Source: Axinella damicornis
Taxonomy: Eukaryota; Porifera; Demospongiae; Axinellida; Axinellidae
Direction: 5' to 3'
DNA: 64,000 nt
NCBI GenBank assembly: GCA_963931865.1
Contig: OZ007507.1
Span: forward strand, 7,189,148 to 7,253,147
Made by a program: the position numbers and the translations under genes
Notes under the pieces: model-generated
The model's input: the letters and a program-made list of their open reading frames with translations, nothing else
Database searches by the model: none
What the model was told of the DNA's origin: nothing
Shown: in pieces, positions 31,856 through 41,845 of the stretch
How the letters are laid out: each line of letters opens with the position of its first letter
Numbering within the stretch: the stretch's first letter is position 1

Positions 31856-32017
31856 ATGACTATATTTCAAACTCATTGTTGCAGCTCATTAAATATGCAC
31901 GACACCTCTGACCTCTCGGAAATCGTGGAGACGATGCCGCAACAGGCTAGGAAGCTGAGAAAGACCGTGAGACAACCTTTCATAGCTTTGGTGATGTTTG
32001 CTGTCTGTAGCTGTATA
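31856..32017 (+). CDS. Weak second frame in the foldback-like element
   Basis: An open frame starts at 31856, with an internal ATG reading MHDTSDLSEIVETMPQQARK, and runs through the right TIR as repeated QSI/QSM words beyond the element end. Codon context and composition upstream of the TIR look protein-like, but there is no known motif and no stop within the element. It may be an exon continuing elsewhere or chance. Confidence 0.2.
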
Positions 32018-32114
32018 CAGTCCATATTCCAGTCCATATTCCAGTCCATAGTCCAGTCCATGGTCCAGTCCATGGTCCAGTCCACAGTCCAGAGTCCAGC
32101 TTATGCACCAACCC
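32018..32114 (-). repeat. Right TIR of the foldback-like element
   Basis: Ninety-seven bases; reading inward on the minus strand it begins GGGTTGGTGCATAAGCTGG, one mismatch from the left arm, followed by five full 12-bp units against three on the left. A TGTATACAG palindrome sits at its inner edge. Confidence 0.88.
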
Positions 32115-32610
32115 GTCATTCAAACTGCCCCAAGTGTGCACACCATCTGTCTGCCTGACGTCACCGCACACAATGACAGATATCCCAGGCCTTCCCCCTC
32201 CATATTGCATACTGCAAGCGACCAAAGACTGGAGGTGGGAATGGCCGTCTCAACACAGAAGCAGAGGGTGGGCACAGCAGCAGTGGGAGTAGGCATGACA
32301 GTAATGACCATGTATGGACATAGTCTTTGGACTTTGGACTGTGGCAACAGTGATGATAACTGCAGATGATTATCTTCATTGGAAACACCCATCACATTGT
32401 CAGGGTTGTCCAGGATTGCCATCTCATATCCTGGGGGATGCATCAGTGTTTGTGTCGTTATCCTACCTATCCTTAAGCCTCCAGATCAGTAGGACACTTG
32501 ATGGCAATCCCGGACCAGGAGTGTGGTGCATTGCCCTTCCCCTCTTTCCTACCCATTGGTATTACATAACTAGGGGAATGCAGTACATTGTGGGGCGAGC
32601 CTGAGCGAGT

Positions 32611-32712
32611 ACATGCAGGTGCTGAATGCGCATGGAGCATTTGCATGTGCTGAATGTGCATGGAGCAGTGCGGCATGTGCTGAAATGTGCATGGAGCAGT
32701 TGCATGTGCATG
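32611..32712. repeat. Three units of about 31-35 bp, GCATGTGCTGAATGTGCATG
   Basis: GTGCTGAATG(C/T)GCATGGAGCA recurs three times with small indels, followed by GCATGTGCATGTC. C1 has no array here (about 8748), so the expansion is C2-specific. Confidence 0.75.
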
Positions 32713-35700
32713 TCATCAGAATGTGAGTCTGATGGAGAGCATAGCACAACTTAAGGACACAGATCACACCAGAAGTTATGACACTAAAAATATACTCGTG
32801 CACTTCACAACGTTGAAGCAGTCTGGCAGGTAGGTCCAGGAGCGGTCTCTGTCTCTGTTGTTGCCACCGAGGATGACTTCCTCGTTCTCTGCTGATGCCA
32901 GATCTGTCATGACTGGTCACAGTCAGTTTAGTGTTACCGTGTGCAGGCCAGTCGACTTCCCATCCTCTGGCGATAGCTGAAGCGTCTAACAGGCACATGA
33001 CTGCATGCAGGACATGCGATGGCTTGAAGCACTCTCCCCGTCTTCATGAAATGCTTTAGCCACTCACCGCCCCACTATAGTCTCCATCATTGCAAGGCCT
33101 TGTTGAGGTAGACTGTTCATAGCTTGCGTCGTCTCAGTCAGACAGTCTCCGCGACGTGATATCAACGCACGAGCAGGATGTGAACTCAGTTTGGAAATAA
33201 CGCATGACGCAAGAACAAAATACAACCAGGAAGTGATTTATGGCACGACGTACGATACATAGAATATATGGAAAATTCACAGCATAGTCGTCTATGTGGG
33301 GCTCGCTCAGGCTCGCCCCAATTATTCTCATAATCTGGTAGCCAGGACCAGTACATGTTAGTCTCGTTCCCAGACCCTCCCTGCAAAGCAGAAAGCAGGT
33401 CTGGTGTTCAGTGCCATTTCTTGTCACGTGGGTGGGACCATATGGTGTCATTTTTAGATCATGCATGAAGTTGAGTTTCTGATGCATCAGTGCATATAGA
33501 CTACTACACAGCAAGGTTGACAAAAGCTTGAGATGGCCACAAAGTCAATTGGGACAGCCGAAAACAGGCTGTGAGTGTGCCTGATCGCCTATGGCATTCA
33601 CTTTCTGTCCTCTGGTTCGAGGTCTCAAATCCGACCGTGCATGGCCCCGCTCCATGTGACAAAGAAACGTTGCTCACATCACCAAGAATCGGGCAACTTT
33701 CTGTCACCTGCTGGGAACAAGGCTAGTACAGAACTATGTTTGCAATATGGAAGAGCCTGGCCAAAATATGTCATGAGAGGACACAAGCGTGGTTTACGCC
33801 TCCTGGGAAAAGCCAACTTGAAAGACGCCCTTGAACACTGGAAATAGTTGCCCTACAACGTGAGATGGATTGAATCTATGTCCGTTGTACAAAAAAGAGC
33901 AACGCCGTGTCTAAGCTAGGCTGAAGGAAGAAAGACTGGGTTGGCACTGGGACGGTTATTTCTGTCCTTCGGGTGCACCCACCATCCTCCTCCTGTCCTA
34001 CCTTTTCTGATCATATTTGAACCTATCTATCTCCAAAGGACATTGACATTATGAAGCCGAAAGTCTCATGACATATATATGAGGTATGGGGCCAAAAGGG
34101 TAACTTGACACAAAACATGTGTTTTTAATTAGTGCAATGTGGTTCCAGCAGTTGTACATGTAGTAGCAGTAATGCTGATATCTCTCAACAGCCTGGGAAC
34201 TCTTACTGGTGAAAGGGTTAACGTTAACTTACTAGCATGCACAGATAGGAGTAACCTTGCATGCGTCCCAACAAGTCTGATCAGCACAACTCACAACAGA
34301 GGAATACAGCACTATATAGCTTTACAATGGTCATCACTATTCACAAAAAGGATCCCTCAGGCCTAATTTATACACTGTTTGTGCCAATAATTATGTTATG
34401 CATTTGTACACCATTCCCTGGACAGGCACTGCAAGGGGATGTCACTCCCTGATGCCACAGTACCAGCTGAGACCTGGCATCTTGGCCCCATACACTAAGG
34501 AAGGGCTATATTTCTTCTATATATCCTAGGGTCAAAGGGCATGTAGTCTTCCGACATACTTGTGTATATACATGTACATGTACAGCACAGTGAAATGGTC
34601 AACAGCCTTTTCACGATGCAGTCAAGTGGTTTACGTAGCAGCAAAATTGACCATCAAAACTTCTTGACCAAGGTCTTAGCTGTGACTATTTGGCATCGAT
34701 GGAAGTGACACCCACTTGCACCCCTTTCCACCGGGCCATTCAAGCACACACGCACTTCGCAGGCCAGGTGGAGAGGTCAGTGGCTATAGATGGTTGTGAA
34801 CCCTCCCATGTACAGGGTCTACAAGTGCAAAGGGATGACACTACCATAAGTGTCGTAGTCAGAGCTGTGACCTGGCATAAAACCTTATATATATACGTAT
34901 ACAGTACATGTACGTACTTGAGGTACGTTCCAATTAATGCACACACACCTCTTGCTGATCCAGAAGGATTAGGTTCCCCACGTACTGTAGCATGGTTCAA
35001 CAAGGGGTTAAATAATCATTGACATTAGTATCTCATCATGGTACATCGGTAATTTTTTGGGACAATAGCAAACAACCTTGACATCGGAATCTTCAACTCC
35101 TATACACCATCAAATTGTACATCCTCCACCGATGCTTGCTACAGAAGACACGAACGCGAGAAGAGGAGAGCATACAAACAGCGTGTCATCGAGGTTGAGC
35201 ATGGTACATTGTGTGTACCTTTAATCCTCTGGTCCTGCCCACAAGTGGAGGTTGGGGGATGCTGACCTCCACATCTCCCCTTGTGTATCTATACCCCCAC
35301 CAACTATGTCCCTCACCAACTAATTCCCACTAGTTGATCATTGTTCTCAGATGGATGGCACTCAGCTGTTTAGGACCTGGCACTTTCCTGGCTAGCTTCT
35401 GATTGCTGTCATCTGAATTTGTAGGAACAGCTTATCAGCATTGTAGATATCTCTCCTCTGTTAGGAGTGCACCCGACAATATCATACCTGTTAATGCTAC
35501 TCCGATAGAATAATTAATAGAAGTGGATTCACTTATTGAGTCAAAAGGCAGATGTGCACACGGTCAATGGCTGATACACAGTGCAGTCAACCAACCTGAT
35601 GTCCAAGCCAGTCACTTAGCTGACCTCCCTTGTATACCTACACCACTAATTACATGTATTTCCCCCACCACACTACATGTAATTCCCACCAGTTAATTGA

Positions 35701-36077
35701 AGTTCCCAGTGCACAATCACCTCTCAAGGGGTAGGTTCACACAGGAACTTTGGCTTTGACCTTGCAATACAAATGTGCATGTAATTGGATGGGTTTGAAC
35801 AGCGTCAATTGCTATTAATTACAGCTCACACCTGCTGCTCGAAATAGGTTGACATCATTTCAGATGCACCGATCATAGGTTGAACATCGGTATCTGCACT
35901 GATATTAGAGTATCGGTTTTTAAATTATCATTATCTCGTACAGTGACTGACGTTGTTTCAATTTTTCTGGGTGGGTTGGGACTATGCGTGTAGTATGCTG
36001 GTACCATGGAATGCATGTATGTACATGTATTATTATGGGGGTGGAATCAAACCAGATATAATACACAAGTGGGAGTG

Positions 36078-36585
36078 ACAGAGCACATTATAAAAGTCGG
36101 CCATCGGCCATATTCCGGGCGAAGTGCTGATATGGCCGTCCACTGACTGTTCTGCGCTGACATTGGCAGAATAAGCAGTGGGAAGCCACACAGTGAACAT
36201 AGCGCATGCCTACTTTACGTATTCATAGTTCTGATTATGTATTCACAGCCGGCAACTATAATATTATTCATGAGGCGGCAATACCAAAACCCATAATAAC
36301 GTTTGTAGTGCGCTACCTCCGCGCTGGTTTCACAGGTATTGTGACAGTGACTTCGCTGTGGGGCCACAATAATGAACATTTCAGACACATGAGCACTTCA
36401 CAGACAGACATACGTACCTACATACATTCCCTCAGATTACCACCCCACACCGAAAGATCATAAACCTAGCTTCCCGCCCGGCAAATTTGTTAGTGTCAGC
36501 CTGGGAACGAGGCTAGTCCGACCAATACTGGTGTTGGTCTGACATTATGTCAGACCAGCTTTTAAAAAAATTATATTGTGCACTA
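36078..36585. mobile_element. Dispersed element, family D, C2 copy
   Basis: Direct counterpart of 14022-14520 with small indels, including ACAGGTATTGTG that C1 lacks and that the third copy (19852-20323) keeps. Confidence 0.6.
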
Positions 36586-36894
36586 GAGTGGCTACTCAAT
36601 TCACTCATTCATTCACTTCGCATTGACCATGCATTATACTGGCATACATGACCAAAGAGCTACACTGTACTAGTGGAATAATTATCAAGCGCTCACTAAA
36701 TTAGTTAAAGCTCTTGAATGTTATATCGGTGAAGGAAGAATTGATACATTGTCGCTTGCATACAGTGGGAGAGCCATTTAGCATGGGTGTACTTTCAAAT
36801 TGCATGCAACCTAACGGACTCCATAGAGCGGTGCCTGCTGATGATGACCCACCGTCAGCCCAGGCTGCTTGCAGGCAGAGAATGGAGCTCTTAA

Positions 36895-37326
36895 CTGTTT
36901 AGGGCCCAAATTTCTTTCTCTAAGTCTATAGAACACTTATTAATTTCTGGGCTCGAAGCTGCTCACACAGGTAATTTCAGCTACACTAAGCATATACGTG
37001 ACTTAACCACACCCACCAACTAACGAACTTGCAATCAAGCCTCCCTAGAAGTGGCCAACCTGCCGTAGCTATAAAATGGACCATGAACATTGGAAATGGA
37101 GGGCCTACAAGGCAAGACAGCTACTTTCCATTTATGCCAAAAACGGCGGAAATGGCCCTCCCAGTGCCGACCAAGACCTTTCTACTGTGGAGCCCAGACA
37201 CGGCAATGCTGTTTGCACCCTCCGGGTGCACCCACCCACCTCCCCCTGTCCCGCCCTTTCTGCTGTCACAGAACCCATCTCCCAAGGACATTGCCAGAAG
37301 TCACATGATGAAGCTGAAAGTATTAT
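36895..37326 (+). mobile_element. TTAA-flanked family P element, C2 copy, right-truncated
   Basis: It follows TTAA at 36891-36894 and is uninterrupted, so it shows the empty site of the family F insertion in C1. It carries the 99-codon family frame at 37029-37328, nearly identical to C1. Confidence 0.65.
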
Positions 37327-37328
37327 GA
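37029..37328 (+). CDS. Family P open frame, C2 copy
   Basis: Ninety-nine residues, differing from 15314-15613 by few changes (for example LLSQ for LLAQ). Same open frame and the same uncertainty on function. Confidence 0.25.
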   Translation: MQSSLPRSGQPAVAIKWTMNIGNGGPTRQDSYFPFMPKTAEMALPVPTKTFLLWSPDTAMLFAPSGCTHPPPPVPPFLLSQNPSPKDIARSHMMKLKVL

Positions 37329-37548
37329 CGACATTTGGCGATATGGGCCCTGACTTTTTGCAACCTAACGGCATTGTATATGAGGGTCTGAATTGACTAA
37401 AGGGCCCTTTTTGGGTCCAAGGGTCCCTGGTGCCCAGCCCCATCCCCATATTCTCTCCATCTCCAGTTCCATTATCTTAGCTGCATAGTTTAACCTTTGA
37501 ACTGATCTATACAGCTTGCATTTGGTTCGAAGGTCAAGTACAAACATA

Positions 37549-37838
37549 TACCGTAGTCGCGCGTTATTAGGCACATCTCACTTATAGGCGCATATTCGCT
37601 GTTAGGTGCATGTTTAACTCTCGTCCCAGGTACTTGCTGTTAAGCGTTGCAGTCTTCTTCCAGAAACTCTGCCGTTTTCGATCATACGGAGTGGAAAACA
37701 GCTATAATTCGAATTGAAGCGCACTTCCTATTTGAGGAATGTCATTATTATTATATTTGTTATTAGGTGCATCTCGCTTAGAGGCGCATATTTCCTTCCT
37801 GTGGAGTTATAGGCGCCTAATAACGCGCGAGTACGGTA
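37549..37838. mobile_element. MITE with TACCGTAGTCGCGCGTTATT ends, C2 copy
   Basis: TACCGTAGTCGCGCGTTATTA at the left and TAATAACGCGCGAGTACGGTA at the right are inverted across 290 bp. The left arm is better preserved than in C1. Flanking TA dinucleotides may be the target duplication. Confidence 0.75.
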
Positions 37839-38132
37839 TGTGGTTAAGAAAATGACACCTCAGAGTGCCTTGGACAAGGCCGGGATACCCTTCTGGGCCG
37901 GGCTGAACGGGTCCAAGTACCCCCCCCCCCCCCCCCCCTCCCCCTTCCCCCCCCCCCCTTCCCCCCTCCCCCCCCACCCCCATCCTTGAAAGCACGAAAA
38001 GGGCCACAGTTCAGAGATTTGATAATTATCCCAGGAATGCTGCATCCCCCAAATACAGGAGGATATCATTCAGGTCCTGGGGATGGTGACGACATCATCA
38101 CTGAATTAGCTTGAGTTACCATGCATAAACAG

Positions 38133-38539
38133 TAGCCTCGTACCCAGGCCCTCACGCGGAACGCGGAAGAGGGCCTGCATGGTGACACTTGGCAAAATTC
38201 CCGTATGTGCTGAGCTCAGCAGTCTTGATTTCGGGTAGGCGAATCACGTTCGTCCATTGCCAATTACTGTGTAGTAATTAGTCTTCACCCCGTGGAAAGT
38301 GTAGCCGTTTGATAAAACCGTTGTTCTAGCTTCAAGACTCACCTCTGGTCGCTCCTTGGCAAGGACTTGCTACTTAGCCATCACCAACAGCTACATGTAC
38401 CTTCCACGTGATTTTGAATGCATCCAAGTAAGGAATGTAATCGATTACGCAATTATGCTGACTGAGCACATACGGGAATTTTGGCGTGTGTCACCAGGCC
38501 CTCTTCCACGTTCCGCGTGAGGGCCTGGGTACAAGGCTA
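38133..38539. mobile_element. Family A MITE, C2 counterpart of 16728-17142
   Basis: It has the same ends and the same CATAAACAG flanks (38124-38132 and 38540-38548) as C1, so it was present before the duplication. Confidence 0.85.
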
Positions 38540-40028
38540 CATAAACAGCATTGTTTGGCAAAGGACAAATTCGTTTTTTCAAGGCGACACCACAAGGGCT
38601 ATAGTGGGATTCAAACCCAGGACAGATCTTCGGCTTGTGCCTCTCATTATAGTTGCTACTCGCCAATGAGAGGGAGCTTGTATTCAGCTGTGATCACACA
38701 GGCATATTATTAGGTTCATACAGGCCATTAAGTTCACATAGGCACTTTGACTTTGACCTTTGGACTCATCCTTCTGAAATGCAATTGGACGGTGATCTCA
38801 CCCAACATATGCTGCTCTAAACAGGTCGATGTAGTGTTATCATTTCACTACACTTTCTCACGTTCAGGCAGTCCCACGCAGCTCGTCCATTAGCTGTATT
38901 CCACACCAGGCCCGCAGCCGAGGGGGGATGTTCACTGATTCATGCATCCTCAGATTCCGCCACCTATGATATGAAAGTGGGAGTGGCTACATCACCTTCA
39001 TTCAATCAGCCCCTAGAGCCAACACTAGGCATACATGTATAGGTGTATAGACTAATAATCGCTGCCGCTGAGAGGGATACTACTTTCCACAAAAAGGTTC
39101 CTTCACACAAACATATGCAACTATTTATAGCTACTTGATACAAAATGTGCCCAGCTTTTATCCCTGACCCTTTCAGTGAAAGGCTGGTCGCCAAGGGGAG
39201 GAGGGAAAATAAAGCAGTCATATAGCAGACAATGAGGTTCAGGCAGTAGTTGCACTCATGCAAGGTGGAAGCTAGCAACTTCCTCTACTGCCTGTGAAGC
39301 GACAAGTGGGGTTTGGAGGGTGCTACGTATGTTCAGTCCCTACCACTGTTAGTCCTCCCAAGTTACTTGGGCAATCCCTTTGACTACATGGGATAATCGA
39401 TTAGGTATCTCCTCCCTCCACCATACTTAGCACCACTGGTCCCGGGACTATCCAGGGACTACATGGCAGTTTGGGGATTCTCTGGGACTACCTAATTAGC
39501 CCCCTGGGACCCCTCTGTTAGGGTATCCCAGAATGCCGGAATTACACCTGCAGTTCCAGGATTGTCTAGGGACGACTACACAACTCCTGTGACCCCTTCT
39601 GTCAGAATGCCTGAGTTACACTGGCAGTCAAGGGACTACCCACCTCCCCATACCCACTCCCCTCGGACCCCAAGACTTCATGGCAACCACTATAACACCT
39701 AGATGGGCATAAAAACTGGACTAGAGCACGTACATGTACGTACATGTATGAACATGGGCTTGCTGAATCCTTGAAAATGTTGTTGCTGTTGGGGAAAGAA
39801 TTCGTCCATTTGACTTTCCTGTCCAATTACTTCATATGACATTGTGAGACTTTCAGCCTTGTCACTCCTGGCAATGTCCCTCAGATAGGCGACCAGGTGC
39901 GAAATCATGGCTGTGTCAGGGATTGACTGTAGAAAGGCCTTGGTTGACACTGGGAGGGCTTGCCATTTCTGTCCACTTCATCATAAATGGACCTAGAAAC
40001 AAGCTGTCTCACCGTGTACACGTGGTTT

Positions 40029-40900
40029 ATTCCCATTTGGTCAATTCCCACTTCATCAATTTCACTTTGTCAATTCCCACTTTGTCAACTTCTCACTTTG
40101 TCAATTCCCACTTCGTCAACATTGACCAAGTGGGAATTGACAAAGTGAGACAAAGTGGGAATTGACGAATTGGGAATTGACAAAGTGGGATTAATCTATA
40201 CACCAAAAACGGTAAATATGGTATGCAAACCAAGTGTGCATAGTAGCTATAACACCATGGGTTGTGAGACTTATTTCTCCATCAGTGTATGTTATCTTTC
40301 TTCAGTCTATTTAGGCATTCATTGACAACTCTTTCGTCTGGGTGTCATGTGATCCTGCTTCAAGCTGGACTGCTGTGAGTTCCGTACGTAGGTGCTTGCT
40401 CTTCTTTGATGGTATCCACCGGTCGGTAGCTAGCTGTTGGGATGTCGCTCAATAGTGATTGACTTAAACTTGTTGTGCCATCCCTCCAAGTGACTGCTTG
40501 TTCTGCTCCCATCAAGCTCAAAGACACTACACATTGCATGAGAGAACTGCCCACCATCTGGCCAGCTAGGTGTTTTCGACATAGCTGAGAAGATCGCCCA
40601 AATGAGGGGTGTGCTCTGGGCATTTTTTGCTTGAGCTCAGAGTATTAAGATTGATACTTTCAATTCAGTCTTTATTATGCCAACCAGTGTAGCCTGGAAA
40701 TGGAGGCCCTACATGTACTGTGTCTTTCCATTTGGTCAATTCAAATTTCCCACTTTGTTAATTTCACTTCATCAATTCCCACTTCGTCAACTTCTCACTT
40801 TATCAATTCCCACTTCATCAACATTGACCAAGTGAGAATTAACAAAGTGAGAAATTGACAAAGAGAGAATTGACAAACTGGGAATTGACAAAGTGGGAAT
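40029..40900. repeat. Two tandem-repeat hairpins flanking a 536-bp segment (C2 only)
   Basis: Hairpins of ATTCCCACTTTGTCA words occupy 40029-40190 and 40727-40900. After each comes a related stretch (TCTATAC...GTAGCTATA...GGGTTGTGAGACT), so the arrangement is a diverged tandem duplication of about 700 bp. C1 keeps one hairpin (18612-18768), as expected if recombination between the two removed a unit. A minus-strand frame at 40360-40623 within the segment has no known motif. Confidence 0.75.
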
Positions 40901-41375
40901 CTATACTAAATATATACTGCATAGCAATGGTGCAGAGTAGCTATAGCAAACATGGGTTGTGAGACTCAGGGGGCATGTGAATTGACTATAAGTTCAGGGA
41001 GGAACCTCCAGGAAGTGGATGAGCAATTTCAGTGAGTTAGCAGAGTGGGAGATCTCATGTTAATTGGTGAGTGTGGTATGCAGTCGCTATACATGTAACT
41101 CTTTACCAACTGTACCACACTGGAAGCCAGTCCTGAATTTTTTTTACCTAAATGTACCCCCAAAATCAGGTTTTCAATCCTCTAAACTGCACACAGGACT
41201 ACATGTAGCTATGTATACACTTAAGTTTGAAGTTGTGATTCTAACCACACTCATTAGCTAATTACCAAGTATTTGATCAAGATGCTAGGGCAATGCTAAC
41301 TCATTCTAGCGTAAAACTGGCCTTGAACACTTGAATTCAACTCCATACATTGTGAGAGAGGACTGTTAGCTATCT

Positions 41376-41845
41376 GTAGTGATCCGTTTAAGTACCCCAC
41401 ATGACATAACTATATCCTCCTTGCAACGCGCTAGGCTAATAAAGGGGGGGGGGGGGGGGGGGGGGGGGGGGGAATTTGGGCGTAATATGATGTAAATGAA
41501 TCGCACCTTAGAGAACTTCTGGTCACCGTAGCCTCGCTGTAGAATTTCTCACGCTCCGTTAGCCACCATTGCTTTGTACTACCCACTTGTGTGGAGATGA
41601 CGACATCGATGCATCCTACACAGTTATGACGTCACAGACCTGTGCATTAATTGCCTCCTGACAGCTAGGCTGAGCCTGTGTACAAACCTAAAGGACGATC
41701 TCCACAAGGAGACCTGCGGCATCATTCCGAAAAATGTGAGTTGCCCTTGCTACCACTGTACCAGTGGCACATGAAAGTACGAGCCCTATCATGTACACAA
41801 TTATGTACACCCCCCACACAGATGAGCAAATTTGTCCAGGGGTGA
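41376..41845. other. Unique stretch with a 29-base G run
   Basis: C1/C2 homology ends at 41375. A run of 29 G residues spans 41444-41472. No gene or terminal repeat is seen in the remainder. Confidence 0.5.

Larger units (their letters stand above)
30497..32114. mobile_element. 1,618-bp foldback-like transposon with 12-bp-repeat TIRs and 9-bp target duplication
   Basis: The left arm (30497-30570) starts GGGTCGGTGCATAAGCTGG and continues as GGACTGGACYAT repeats. The right arm (32018-32114) is its inverse with two more 12-bp units. GTCATTCAA flanks both ends (30488-30496 and 32115-32123), while C1 (8464-8472) and C3 show one GTCATTCAA with no insert. Long TIRs made of short tandem repeats with 9-bp target duplications are the hallmark of foldback elements, which belong with Mutator-like transposons. 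It carries one good frame (30596-31240), a weaker one, and no recognisable transposase. Confidence 0.88.
26469..41375 (+). repeat. Segmental duplication copy 2 (C2), about 14.9 kb
   Basis: It is collinear with C1 over its whole length and with C3 as far as the window shows. C2-specific changes are a 687-bp TTAA-flanked insert, a 1,618-bp foldback-like insert, loss of about 760 bp near 30022, and an extra hairpin-bounded segment at 40029-40726. It lacks the 1,880-bp and 320-bp inserts of C1. Confidence 0.85.

Noticed and set aside
40360..40623. 87-codon minus-strand frame between two hairpins
   Set aside because: No known domain, no second copy in the window to test conservation, and the context is a tandem duplication of repeats.
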